Shown here: in pieces, positions 50,076 through 64,000 of the stretch
Position numbering within the stretch: the first letter of the stretch is position 1
Layout: the number at the start of each line of letters is the position of its first letter
Origin: Penaeus vannamei
Lineage: Eukaryota > Arthropoda > Malacostraca > Decapoda > Penaeidae
Reading direction: 5' to 3'
DNA: 64,000 bases
Assembly: GCF_042767895.1 (NCBI RefSeq)
Contig: NC_091578.1
Location: 19,407,940 to 19,471,939, forward strand
Made by a program: the position numbers and the translations under genes
Notes under the pieces: generated by a model
What the model was told of the DNA's origin: nothing
The model's database searches: none
What the model saw: only the letters and a program-made list of their open reading frames with translations

Positions 50076-52229
50076 AATTATCATTCAGTCCATTTATAAT
50101 AAAATAAAGGCCAGAAGTAGTAAAATCCCAAAAGTCGAAAAAACGGACAAATCTAGCGTATTACAGCCTTTCGAAACGTCGAAAAAAAACCCTTTTCGCT
50201 TTTTAATGATAAATTTTATGATTTTAATATTAATTCAGATAATCATGATGATTTCCATATGATGATTCCTTTATTATTGACAATAATGATGATAATTATG
50301 ATGATAATGACAATGATAATGACAACAATAATGATAATAACGATAAAGTCATAATTATAATGATGATCTTGATAATTACTGTAATAATAAAGTAATAATT
50401 AATTCTATCTCCAACAATTTCCATGCTAATAATGGCAATAGAAATAATTATAACATTATTATCATTGTCATTATAATTATTATTATTGCCATTATTATTT
50501 CTAAGATCATCATTATTGCTAATATCATTACATAAATAGTTATAATGATAAAAATAGCAATGATAATTATGATAATAATTTGTTATAACTGAAATAATGA
50601 TGATAATAATAATGATAATCAAGATGATAATGACTATAATGATAATGATCATAAAAATGACGAGACAGTAAAGATAATAATGATATTAATAATTATCATT
50701 CAGTCCATTTATAATGAAATAAAGGCCAGAAGTAATAAAATCCCAGAAATAAGTAAAAAGCGGCAAAATCTAGCGTATAATTGAGAGACACGTCGAAAAA
50801 AAACCTTTTCACTTTTTAATGGTAATTATGAGGATTTTAACATTAATTCAGGTAATTATGATGATTTCCATGATGATTCCTTTATTATTGACAATAATGA
50901 TGATAGTTAAGATGATAAAGACAATGATAATGACAATAATGATGATAATAATGATAGTCATAATTATGATGATAATCTTGATAATTACTGCAATATTAAC
51001 AATAATTAACTGTATTCTAATAATGTCCATACTAATAATGGCAATAGAAATAATAATAACATCATTATCATTGTCATTATACTTATTATTATTGTTATTA
51101 TTATTTCTAAGATCATCATTATTGCTATTATCATTACATAAATAATTATAATGATAATAATAAGCAATAATAATTAGCATAATAATTATTATAACTGATA
51201 TAATGATGATAGTAATAATGATAATCATAAAAATGATGAGAGTAATGATAGTAATGATGATAATAATTATCACTCAGTCCATTTATAATAAAATAAAAGC
51301 CAGAATTAATAAAATCCCAAAAGTCGAAAAAACGGCAAAATCTAGCGTATTACAGCCTTTTGAGAGAAACGTCATTATTAATTGGTAATTATTAGGATTT
51401 TAACATTAATTCAGGTAATTATGAGGATTTCCATGATGATTATTTTATTATTGACAATAATGATAATTATTAAGATAATGACAATAATAATGACAATAAT
51501 AATGATAATAATGATAATGATAATCTTGATAATTACTGCAATAATTAACTCTATTCCAATAATTTCCATACTAATAATGGCAATAGAAATAACATCATTA
51601 TCATTGTCATTATAATTATTATTGTCATTATTATTTCTAAGATCATCATTATTGCTATTATCATTAACAATTAGCCTAATAATTATTATAACTAATAATT
51701 ATTATAACTACAATAATGATAATAATAATGATAATCATGATGAAAATGACTATGATGATAATAAGCATAAAAATGATGACAGTAATGATAATAATGATGA
51801 TAATAATTATCATTCAGTCCATTTATAATGAAATAAAGGCCAGAAGTACAAATTCCCAATAGCTCTAAAAAACGGCAAAATCTAGCCATTACAGCCTTTT
51901 GAGAGAAACATTTCTAAAAACCCTTTTCGCTTTTTAATGGTAATTATGAGGATTTTAACATTAATTCAGGTAATTATGATGATTTCCATGATGATTCCTT
52001 TATTATAGACAATAATGATAGTTATGATGAAAATGACAATAATAATGATGATAATAATGATAATTATGATAGTCAAGTACTATATTATAATGATAATCTT
52101 GATTTTTACTGCAATAATAGCAATAATTAACTCTATTCCAATAATTTATAATAATGGCAATAGAAATGATAATAAACATCATTATCATTGTCATTATAAT
52201 TATTATTATTGTCATTAGTATTTCATCAT
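50076..52229 (-). repeat. Satellite array, inverted, left of BEL copy 2
   Basis: Nearly identical to 36921-39083 with small indels. It ends in the same TTTCATCAT flank next to the BEL element. Confidence 0.9.
52225..52229. repeat. BEL target-site duplication, left (ATCAT)
   Basis: ATCAT directly before the LTR, repeated at 59639-59643 directly after the other LTR. Five bases is the usual size for BEL/Pao integration. The first sequence has the same ATCAT at 39079-39083. Confidence 0.75.
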
Positions 52230-53206
<977 letters not shown>

Positions 53207-53223
53207 TCCCCACCACCAGGGAC

Positions 53224-56200
53224 TCACTGTTCTTCAAATTGGAAGAATTACAACAATGTTATGTACAGATCTGTCTATCAAAACATCTCTTTGTCCATTA
53301 TACTTGGTACCTGGTATAGAAAGTTTATATCTTAAAGTAACATTCCTTACTTTACCATCAAAACCTGGGGATGTAAATATCACTTGTGCTAGCTTCCAAT
53401 TTCCCTTTAATGCATTTTTGTCCTTAACAAGCACTATATCTCCAGGTTTGATATTCTGCTTTTCCATTGTTGGTTTAATTTTGACTAAGAGAGTAGGAAA
53501 GAAATCCCTTATCCATTTTTTCCAAAAAGTATTAATTATTTCATTGACAAATCTGAAACTCTTTCTTAAACTACAATTATCCTCAAATACACCACTGGGT
53601 ACAATAGAACTAGCACGACCGAGCACAAATCATTGGGACATAAATAAGATCCCAAATCTAAATCATATTTGGTTTAATACCAATAGGTCTCTGGTTAATC
53701 TGTCATTATTTCAAACATAACAGTCTGCAGGTCAGCATATGATAAAACCTTATTTCCAATCAAATACCGATTCCTCTCTTCACCAATCGTATCAATGATT
53801 CAGTACGCCCATTTTGCCAAGGAGCATCTGCGCCTGTAGTAAATTTCCAAGTCATGCCCTTCTTTCCTACCAAATTTCATAATCTTGTCAAAATTCAGAT
53901 TTCCTACAGCCTGAGTTAATTCTTTATTTGCCTTAACCAACTGGGAGCCTCGATCAGAAATATACCATTTTGGGAAATCCTCTGATACTAATGAATTCCC
54001 TTCTAAAGACATTCAAAAAGTTATCTGTGTACTATATCCTTCTGCAATATCAATATGGACAGCCCTACTAGTCATGCATGCAAATATTATTCCATAAACC
54101 TTTAGTGTTGTCCTCTTCTTCACTGTATCTTTGACCAAATAAGGACCAAACAAATCAAGGGAAGTAAAGTAAAATGGAGGAAAGCTAGGTTTAGTCTCTC
54201 ATTTGGAAGCTGGCCCATACACTGGCTTTACCAAATTTTGTTGATTCTCCTACACATCAAACATTTAGCCTTAATATGCTTTATTATTCGTCTGAAATCC
54301 TGTACCCAGAATTTTGTTTGTGCTTGACTAAAGTGGATTCTATTCCAGAATGATCACGTTTATGTAAGTGTTTAATAATCAATTTAGTGAAAGGATGATC
54401 CGGCATCAATAACATATAATCATCTCTGTTCCAATTTTGTTTTCAACCAATTACTTACTTTTGAAATTCCACTGTAATTATCCCTTCACTATTCAGCTTA
54501 GGGCCTAGTCTTTGATACCTTATCTTCCAATTTTTATCAATTCTTTCTTGCACCTTTCTTACCCACAATAAATTTCAGCCCTGTGTAGATCTCCAACATC
54601 AGGTTCTTTGCCTATATATAACAGGGATCTTCCAAGGAATACCTTCAGAACTCTCATGTAACATTTATGAATTTATCATATTTACTGTATCTCTTTATAT
54701 CAACAACTAAATCATTATTTGCTGCTGCAAGGGAAATCCTTCCTCTCTTTAAAATAAAGAACAATTTAGGCAAATCAATTTAATACTTCTGTTTGATTGG
54801 CCAATCTGTTCTGGGTAATGCAAGAAATTCAGGGCCAGACTGCCACAAAGAACTCTGATTTAGAAGCTCTGGCCCAAGCATCCGCGTGTAAGTAAATCAG
54901 CTATATTTAATTCTGAAGGTATCCAGTACCACTCACTTGGATCAGTTTTTTCTTGAATTTCAGAAACACGATTAGCTACAAATGTGTTAAATCTGAAAGA
55001 TTCCTTTTGAATCTGAGGATCTTTACTATTTCTGAGTCAATGAGGTGGGAGTGACAGAATCAAAAGTTGAAGTCCATTTCCTGTACAATGAAAGCTCTGA
55101 GACGACACGCAAGCACAGCACTGCATAATTCAATCCTGGGGATCGTCATCTGACGAATGGAGCCTAGCTGAGCATTTAGATGCAATTAAATGACTGATAA
55201 AGGAGCCGTCTGATAATCCCCATCTCATATAGGCCACAGCTCCATAAGCCTTTGAACTTCCATCAGCAAATATGATCAAATGTGGGTTACCCTTTGAACT
55301 GTGAGGCTTGAGACAACGAACAAACCTCAGCGGCTCTAATTTCAAACATCTCTCGAAAGAGCATCCTCCATTCATTATTCATATGAGAGCTAACAGCATA
55401 ATCCCAACCAAGTTTCTTGTCACAGTTACCAAGGTCTAATACAAGCTCCCTCATCAAGAGCTTAGCCTTCAGCGTGAAAGGAGCAGTTAACCTGTCCAAT
55501 GGATCGTAAAATACTTTGATACCTGACTAAGTATCATCCTTCGTGTCAATTTCTCTGGTAATTCATTTTCAAGAGAAACTTATCTTTTGTAAGATCAGGT
55601 GCAGTACTTAATTTTCTGATTCTCTTAGAAAAATTTATACGTACTACAAAGAAAAATAAATCAGATTCAGGATCCCAATTCAACCCCAGGACCTTTTCAG
55701 TATTAGTTTCTATAATGCTTGAACAGGAGTTTACACAATTATTACCACCCGACATCACCCACTGTTTTATCTGTAAAACCTCCTTTGCACTTAATACACG
55801 ACCAATGTCATTCATTATGGTCTTGGCTGCCTCATGGCTATCCACACTAGCCAATAAGTCATCTACATAAGAGTCCCTTTCAATCAGTTTGGTAGCTTCT
55901 GGGTAATTCTTACACATTTCTGCTGTCTTACGTTAAACAGCCAACCATTGCAATCGCTCCTCCAAGGTTTATCACCAAAAGTAACTGTCGTTAAAGCATA
56001 ACGATCTTGGACTTCTTCTTCCGTATTCATTTCTCTCTCCACAAGAATCTATGGCAATTCTGATCGAAATGGCCTATCTTAACTGAATTGTACATTTTCT
56101 TAATGTCTCCTATAAGCCCAATAAGCCCTTGACGCGAATCTGAGAAGTATGCCTAAAATATTATTCTTGAAGGCAATCGGGTCCCTTAGCTAGAAAATCA

Positions 56201-58657
56201 TTTAATGCAAATCCCATATAAGGCGCTGAAGAATCAAATACAATTCTCATTGGTGTTGACTTTGAATCGAGATCTAAGAACTTCATGATGAGGAAGGTAA
56301 AACACTGGCCCTTTATACAAGATTATCTCTTCGTCCGACATCTTACGAGCTACCCCTCTTTTAACCATGTCCTGTATTTGTTCATTTTATACCTTTGTGA
56401 GTATTCACAGCCAAGCTTATTTATTTGGTAATTCACTAGGATTTCTGATCCATGGATAGTCAGCCACCCAACATTGGTTAAGCTCATCATAATTCAATCC
56501 ATCCTCAATCAGTTTCAGTTCCTTTTCTTCCTTCAGCGTCATATGGCCTTGCTCAGAGAACACTTGCCACAACGACACCCTCCACACTTCGGAGAGCATG
56601 CTATACCTAGTTCTTCACTCATGAAAAAAGCATTCCATCATTCTACCAATATTTTTCTTGGATTTGATCAAGTATTCATCAGACTGTAAACAAGCAATGT
56701 GATTTACCTGGCATGCTAGCTGATCACTGTTATGGGGCAAAGGAGTACTAGATAACCTCTGATACAGTAACCAAAATTATTTATGCATAAGCTGTAAATT
56801 TCCAACTGGTTTTACCACTTTTTGGTATAGGAGCACGCAGTAATCTAATCCAATAAGCAAATCAATTTTGCCACTAGGTCTTTGAATCTGATTAGGGATT
56901 AACCCCCAAAATACAGAGCAATTTCCGTCATATCCACATCCTTAATTTCTGAAGTGGATATCATTAAAGCCAACAGCCTCCACCAACCATTGTTTACCAT
57001 TATTATCAATCAAAGGAACATTATATATTTTGCTCTCTACTCTCTCCTTTTGATTCCCTATTTTGGTAAGACTTAGGGATATTTCTGAACCCTTAAGGCC
57101 CAATTTCTTGGCTGCTGCATGGGTGATCATAGTTAAATTGCTACCAGCATCAAAAAGTGTAGACAAGTTATATGAGCCACTACTAATTTTACTTATCATC
57201 ATTAACAAAACACCTTCCTCTATCCATAAGGTTACTAGAAGCTTGAACAATATGTAAGTTCTTGTTGAACACAGAATGCACGGAGAGGATGGTGCAAAGT
57301 TTTCCACGTCTTATTATTTCCTATTTGAACATTACAAAGAATTTTCCTTTCACAGTCTCTGCTGATATGGGAGGGTTCCAGACAAACAAAACAAAGAATG
57401 CCCATTTTTTTTCATATTGTCTGAGTTTCAGAGTATCGTTCTAAATTTACTAAAAGTGCTGCACATCTACCAATTCTGCATGAGAATCAGTTCCATGAAA
57501 CCAGCACCTTTTGTTCTTCATCTTGCTGTTTATATTCGGTCCCTTAGTTTCACTACCAAACTGACTTCTATTTGCTAGGATTTACCATTGCCTGTATGAC
57601 AGATTGGCAAAACAGTCTAGCATTTGCTTCTGACAAACTTCCTGGATTCTGAGCCAATTTGGTGATTGCTAGTCAGCTTATCTACATTTTCTTCACCTTC
57701 ACCATTAGTAACATAATGAATGGCTGCCTTAGTGCTCATCCCTGCCGTCCTAGATTCATCTTCCATGTACTCTATAACCTGACGTTCTCCAGTCAAAAAT
57801 TTTACAAGACTCTAGGAAACCTCTCTTGGTCACTTAAGGCTTGAGCTTTATGAGTCCATTCCCTTTTTAAACTATTAGGAAGTAATCTTTCAATTTTAGT
57901 TACTACAGTAGAATTCTCTATTTCATTTGCTCTGTCTATTTTCTTTAAGTCTAACCATGCTCGCTCAACTTTAACATTTATTACCCTCACGTGAACTTCC
58001 GAGGTATTACCTTCAGGGACTGGCATTAAAATACTAATTTCAGCCAAAACAGCACATCCACAACCTTTGAAGTGGAACCAAACCGTTCTTTCAGCCTTTA
58101 TCCCACAATCTGATCAAATTCATCTAAACCCCCTACAATTTCTTTAGCCTTTCCTTGTAAAAGATCTTCTCAGTATAAATGGATCTCTCCCATGACGGGC
58201 CTATCACCAAGCGTGTGTAATCTTTCATGAAAGTTGGGAACTCTCGGACATTGCCATAAAAAACTGGAGGATCTACTTTCTTAACAAGTACCTACTACAT
58301 GAACTATCAGAACTGTGGAGCAAGTTTCTGTGTTTCAATCTTTAACAACACCAATGCTGAATGGATATCACACTTGATCTTTTCTATTTCACATATATAA
58401 TTCAAGATGTTCCTACTAATTTGTTTATCATCATCAACTACTTGAAGCAGACGTTCATTTATAATTTCTACTCTTTTGAAATTTTCACAAATTTCATTAA
58501 AAACTGCACCTAACACTTCTAAAGGTTCATTTTTCTCTTTACAGTCAAGGAACACTCTCTTACTTTTGTGGTAAAGCATCCTTTGGCGATGCCTCGTTGT
58601 TTTCTGAGGGTTTTCTCGTCATCCCAGCCAGTTTCACATTCTTAGAGTTCTGCCCAT
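53224..58657 (-). pseudogene. BEL gag-pol, second sequence, many frameshifts
   Basis: Collinear with 40062-45386 of the first sequence. Recognisable fragments include the DUF5641 tail (53234-53626), the integrase core around YISDRGSQLV (53800-54012), RNase H FADGSS (55130-55375), the RT with SYVDDLLASV (55546-55917), the protease-RT linker (56417-56599), the DAG protease (56942-57307) and gag pieces (57802-58047, 58307-58579). The gag start at 58657 is followed within a few codons by an extra A that shifts the frame. The linker fragment ends at the same stop as in the first sequence, so that lesion is shared; most others are private to this sequence. Confidence 0.88.
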
Positions 58658-58675
58658 GTTGGTCTGTTGCTGGAT

Positions 58676-59431
58676 TGTTTTGTGATTTCTACTAGGAGAG
58701 TGGGACAATGGAGACATGTATTGCATGCACAGTACTTTATTTATGATCCAACCTGCAAATACAAATAAGATATCAAAGTAATTCAAAACAGTAAATTCAT
58801 CCCAAAAAAAGCAGTTAACTCAATGGTTCAAATGTAATAAACAGATACAGCACTCAGAATCAAAGCATTTCCATTTGACTATTTGCATATTCCTCTTTGC
58901 TCAAGAAACAAAACAAACATTTCCTCCACTAGAATAATGTCCACAATACAATATGCATTCATCTATAAATGAGAACCAAAGTTACACAATCAACATATCA
59001 CAGTAATCAAGAATTTAGGAATAATCATAACAAAAATAATAAATAGAAGAGAAACAGCACATATTATTTACTTTTACAACAATGAGACCTCCCATCTCTT
59101 CACAGCTTGAATTCACCAAACCATATCTTGACACGCAGGGCAAACATGTTCAGTTAATAGAAATCAGCAATGCAATAACAGAAAGATGCTGTTATATGGT
59201 CAATATTATCAAGAGTAGTGTCAATAGCTTCAAAAGGAAATCAAGACCAACACAAATCCATTCCTTGATACTCCTCAGTCATGTGGCGCGGGCAAGCGTC
59301 TTCCCTCCACGAAAAATGTGTAAACAAAAACAAAAAAAAAAAAATGCCGCATGACAAGCGCAGCGTATAAAAATTACCAAAACACATCCTACAAAAGAGT
59401 AAAGCATAAAATAAAATAATCCAAATTTAAT

Positions 59432-59511
<80 letters not shown>

Positions 59512-59638
59512 ACACATTTATGGATTCATAATATGACATCTAAATAGAGAGGAAATCAATACAGAATGATAATATACAAGTATGCAGAATAATGTTAACA
59601 TACAACATAGAAATATCTTGAATAAAATTCAAGATACA
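58676..59638 (-). repeat. BEL second sequence, 5' LTR (963 bp)
   Basis: Supplies the LTR portion missing from the first sequence. Relative to the 3' LTRs it has a short, interrupted A run (59324-59344), lacks the CA block, and has a TA tract at 59434-59511. These differences between the two LTRs of one insertion indicate tract-length change since integration, or assembly error. Confidence 0.88.
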
Positions 59639-61684
59639 ATCATGTTACTGCTATTATCATTATACAAATAGATTTATAAAGATAAAAATAGCAATAATAA
59701 TTAGCATAATAATTATTATAACTGCAATAATGATGATAATAAAAATAATAATCATGATGATAATCATAAAAATGATGACAGTAATGATAATAATGATGAT
59801 AATAATTACATCATTCAGTCCAGCTATAATGAAATAGAAGGCCTAAAAGTAATGCAACCAAAAATCCCAACAGTCGAAAAAATGGCTAAATCTTTAGCGT
59901 ATTACAACTACTTTTGAGAGAAACGTCGAAAAAAAACCTTTTTCGCATTTTAATGGTAATTATGAGGATTTTAACATTAATTCAGGTAATTATGATGATT
60001 TCCCTTGATGATTCCTTTATTATTGACAATAATGATGATAATTATGATGATAATGACAATGAATATAATGGCAATAATAATTATGATAATGATAAAGTCA
60101 TAATTATAATGATAATCTTGATAATTACTGCAATAATAGCAATAATTAACTCTATTCCAATAATTTCCATACTAATAAGGACAATAATAATAACATCATT
60201 ATCATTGTCGTTATATAGTTATTATTATTGTCATTATTATTTCTAAGATCATTATTATTGCTATTTATCATTATATAGATAGTTATAATGATAAAAATAT
60301 CAATAATAATTAGCATAATAATTATTATAACTGCAATAATGATAATAATGATAATCATGATGATGACTTTAATGACAATAATAAAAAAATGATGACAGTA
60401 ATGATAATAATGATGACAATAATTATAATTCAGTCCATTTATAATGAAATAAAGGCCAGAAGTAATAAAATCCCAAAAGTCGAGTATTACAGCCTTTTGA
60501 GAGAAACGTCGAAAAAAAACCCTTTCGCTTTTAATGGTAATTGTGAGGATTTTAACATTAATTCAGTTAATTATGATAATTTCCATAATGATTCCTTTAT
60601 TATTGACAATAATGATGATAATTATGGTGATAATGACAATGATAATGACAATAATAATGATAATATAGATAATGTCATAATTATAATGATAATCTTGATA
60701 ATTACTTCAATAATAGCAATAATTAACTCTATTCCAATAATTTCCATACTAATAATGGCAATAGAAATAATAATAACATTATCATTGTCATTATAATTAT
60801 TTTTATTGTCATTGTTATTTCTAAGATCATTATTTACTATTATCATTATATAAATAGTCATAATGATAAAAATAGCAATAATAATTAGCATAATAATTAT
60901 TAGTAACTGTAATAATGATGATAATAATAATGATAATCGTGATGATAATGACTATAATGATAATAATCATAAAAATGATGACAGTAATGATAATAATGAT
61001 CGATAATTATTATTCAGTCCATTTATAATGAAATAAAGGCCAGAAGTAATAAAATCACAATGGTCGAAAAAACGGCAAAATCTAGCGCTTTACAGCCTTT
61101 TTGAGAGAAACATCGAAAAAAAAACCTTTTTCGCTTTTTAATGGTAATTATGAGGAATTTAACATTAATTCAGGTAATTAAGATGATTTCCATGATGATT
61201 CCTTTATTATTATTTACAAGTAATGATGATAATTATGATGATAATTATGATGATAATGACAATGATAATGACAATAATAATGATAAATAATGATAAAGTC
61301 ATAATCATAATGATAATCTTGATAATAGTACTGCAATAATAGCAATAATTAACTCTATTCCAATATTTTCCATACTAATTTACACATGGCAATCGAAATA
61401 ATAATAACATCATTATCACTTGTCTTTATAATTATCATTATTAATGTCATTATTATTTTCGAGTAATTATCATTATTGCTATTATCATTATACAAATAGT
61501 TATAATGATAAAAATAGCAATAATAATTAGCATAATAATTATTATAACTGCAACGTAATACGATGATGATAATAATGATAATCATGATGATAATGACTAT
61601 AATGATAATCATAAAAATGATGACGAGTAATGATAATAATGAAGAAAAATAATTATTATTCAGATCCATTTATAATGAAATAAA
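59639..61684 (-). repeat. Satellite array, inverted, right of BEL
   Basis: Starts with the right target duplication ATCAT (59639-59643). About 3.5 reverse units follow, with landmarks near 59810, 60430, 61012 and 61665. Scattered small insertions (for example near 59840-59910 and 61440-61560) resemble those in the BEL just before, so sequence quality is probably similar. The array stops after CCATTTATAATGAAATAAAA. Confidence 0.88.
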
Positions 61685-62852
61685 AGGCGAAGGCCGCACC
61701 ATACTCTGTGTGATGTAAGCACAGGTCGCCCGCGCCCCTTATCCCAAAATCTTTCCGCCGAAAAATCTTCAACCTCATCCATGGTCTATCACACCATTCT
61801 GAACGAACAACTGCTCGTCTGATGAAGGGATAAATTCATCTGGCACGGAATGAACAAAGACATCAAACAGTGGAAACTCGATGCTGTGTTGCCTGCCAGA
61901 TGAGCAAAGTAAGTCGTCACACTGAATCTAGCACAGGGAGAATTTCGGGCAGCCCATGTACGCCGGTTTGGACATCTCCACGTCGGATGTGGTAGTGGGA
62001 CCCCTTCCACCTTCAGACGGCGCTCAGTATCTATTCACTGCTACAGAGCGCTCCACCCGCTTTAGCCGGAGGCAATTTCCCATGCAACACACCACTGCCC
62101 GAGACTGTGCAGCTCTATAAAACGGATGGATAAGTCGATTGGGCGTTCCAGACGACATTACCTCAGGCAGCGGACCTGCCTTCACATGTCAACTTTGAAC
62201 ATCTTTAGGAGAATTGATGGGATCGACTATCCATCACACCACCTCATACAACCCAGAAGCCAACGGTATGGTGGAGCGGTCCCCTCGTACTCTGGAAAGC
62301 AGCGTTAATTTAGCGGCGCTGCACTAAATCAGACTGGAAAGCTCAAGCTTCCCTGGGTTCTTCTCCAAGGATCCGAACATCCCCAAAAGAGGGATTACAA
62401 GTTTCCCCTGCTGAAATGGTGCTTTACCGGGAAGCCTTCACTGTTCCAGGGGAGTTCTTCCCGAGTCTAGATACCCCTACAGATTCTGAGCACCTCACCA
62501 AACTACGCCATGCTGTTGAGAAGTACCGACCATGCACTCAGACGCACTCAACATCTCCTCCCTGCAATACCTTCCCAAGCTGATCCACAGCTGCAAATAT
62601 TTATTCGTAAGAAATGACGCTCACAGGTCACCCCTCACCCGCCCGTACCGCGGGCCATATGCTGTCTTGGAGCGTAACCCCAAGGCATACCGTCTCAGCA
62701 TTGGTAGGAAGAGCGACTGGGTATCCATTGACCGCTTAAAGCCTGCATACCTGGAAAGAAAAGGAACCTACACCAACCACACGCCTCTGGCCGATAACCC
62801 AGCTCACACCGTACCTCCTTCAAATGCACCTTGCCCATGTCTCACATCCTGA
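61685..62852 (+). pseudogene. Ty3/gypsy integrase region, decayed
   Basis: Pieces of a gypsy-type integrase appear in shifting frames. A zinc-finger segment with FIWHGMNKDIKQW and CQMSKVSRHTES lies near 61830-61930. The core start with DVVGPLPPSDGAQYLFTATE lies near 61985-62050, followed by the GVPDDITSGSGPAF segment (about 62143-62180), where a glycine-serine change alters the usual DRG/DQG surroundings, and the SYNPEANGMVER segment near 62245-62280. An open tail at 62532-62852 carries RPYRGPYAVLERNPKAY and DWVSIDRLKPAYLE. Several stops and frame changes separate them. The left end is truncated abruptly at the satellite edge, so RT and RNase H are missing. It is unlike the gypsy tail at 2-370. 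Confidence 0.78.
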
Positions 62853-62949
62853 AGATAAACCGCTTTCAAAATCTCCTCGCGTTCTGGTCGACTAATTCGC
62901 TTCAACCCAACCGACTCGACCTCCTCTAACAAGCCATGGATTTTCTTTC

Positions 62950-62958
62950 GGGGGAGTA
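62950..62958 (+). promoter_or_regulatory. Gypsy polypurine tract
   Basis: GGGGGAGTA lies one base before the LTR start TGTAACAATTAAG. This placement, about 100 bases after the pol tail, marks the pol-LTR boundary. Confidence 0.7.
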
Positions 62959-62959
62959 T

Positions 62960-64000
62960 TGTAACAATTAAGTTACCCCTAAAATAACAATTACATAAAT
63001 AAAGACTTTGAACAGAACAATCGTGTAAAGTGCAGTGTACACTTCAACTGAAATTTAACATTTTGTTAATTGTGTAATATTAAAATAAAATGTTTCAAAA
63101 AGACAAACAATTACATAAATTATAATAAGCGTAATTGTTTATTTTACATAATTATGTTGGTACTTTTACATAATCATCATAGCTATGTAATATGTACTTT
63201 TATTCCAAGATAAAGTTGGATTCGATTGAATACGCTTCTTGATTCCTCACAGGACGAATAGGGAGCAAGACACTTTTCCTTTTCTTCCAAGCTTACCATT
63301 ATATGCCTTCTTTTTCCAGAGCCCCGGCGGATGCATGCTGCCCTCTGTTGATTACCAGTCCGTCCTGTAACATAACCCTACCGTATGACTTGGATCCTAA
63401 CACGCTTGCAGCCTGTTCTTTTTCAGAGCCTTCACTTCATCCAGCCCGTGGAGTGGGGAACACCCTTGACGGTAGTCAACCCGACGACACATTACTAATC
63501 CCCATCTTCCCCTTCTAATGTTCAGTCGCCCTGTTTCTTCACCACTTATTTCAGTTCTAAACTATTTCTACTTTTCCAGATCATCTCCCAGATGGACGGC
63601 GGCAGGCCCAGCAGCCAGCTTCTGTCCTGCGGAATGATCCTGTTCTCTCGTTTCACACCACTGGCCCTTGAGCCACGCGGGTTTTCTCGCCTTCTGCCTT
63701 CGTTTCTGGCAGGGTCGCGCTTTCGTCCTGAACGTCTTGCAAAAACCCTGTACAGATAAGATTTTCTCTGAGTTTTGGCCAAGTTGTCATGGCTTGTTTT
63801 CACACCCCGATCGACAGTGTCCCGGAGCTGAGCTCGGTCTACGCTCTTTCCCCATGACGGGAACGTAGAGGTGGTTCTCCGTAAAGACCTGTAGGAATTA
63901 AAGCTTCTTTTCTAAGGAGTATCCCTGTAAATAGCTCCCTTTCCTATCGTCCTCTTAATCTTCTTCTCTGCCTTTCCGTATCAATGTAGTCTAGTGTAAC
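62960..64000 (+). repeat. Gypsy 3' LTR, running to or past the window end
   Basis: Begins TGTAACAATTAAGTTACCCC after the polypurine tract. AATAAAG near 62998 is a possible polyadenylation signal but lies very early. The window ends in AGTCTAGTGTAAC, which could be the last bases before a CA end, so the LTR would be about 1.04 kb. Open frames at 63303-63518, 63546-63803 and 63668-63868 show no known motif and overlap on both strands, so they are not called as genes. Without the other LTR the right edge is not proven. Confidence 0.6.

Noticed and set aside
63303..63868. Small host genes in the last kilobase
   Set aside because: Frames overlap on both strands, lack motifs, and lie where an LTR is expected.

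Overview
The window is animal nuclear DNA, almost all of it repeats. No host protein gene, rRNA or tRNA is recognisable. The mix of BEL/Pao and Ty3/gypsy LTR elements, an RTE-type LINE and very abundant ATT/ATC-rich satellite fits an arthropod, perhaps a decapod crustacean. That taxonomic guess is an inference from repeat style only.

Layout. (1) Bases 2-777 hold the 3' end of a Ty3/gypsy pol and its T-rich flank. (2) From about 778 to 61684 the background is one satellite with a unit of roughly 550-630 bp. Each unit has a non-repetitive core of about 190 bp (conserved stretches such as TTCGACGTTTCTCTC, GTAATACGCTAG and TTTATTACTTCTGG) and about 400 bp of cryptically simple ATN-type sequence containing a hairpin. 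Units run forward at 778-13944, reverse at 13945-17571, forward (poorly preserved) at 18164-29400, forward again to 36912, reverse at 36921-39083, forward at 46317-50067 and reverse at 50076-61684.

(3) The satellite is interrupted by several insertions: two RTE-like LINE copies (a minus-strand 3' end at 17572-17663 cut by a gap, and a 3.5-kb plus-strand copy at 30430-33978 with a 14-bp target duplication); a minus-strand BEL/Pao retrotransposon seen twice (39084 to the gap at 45817, and 52230-59638); and an unidentified 746-bp insertion at 46650-47395. (4) At 61685 the satellite stops and a decayed Ty3/gypsy integrase region plus its 3' LTR runs to the window end.

Two 500-N gaps (17664-18163 and 45817-46316) split the window into three contigs. 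The last 11 kb of the middle contig (34681-45816) matches 47847 to about 59097 near the start of the third contig, including the same BEL insertion with the same target site. This looks more like an unmerged contig overlap than two genomic copies. The most biologically interesting signal is that both LINE copies join the satellite at the same base of the unit in the same relative orientation, which suggests target preference for this ATC-rich satellite. All mobile-element reading frames show breaks or are partial, so none is an evidently autonomous element.
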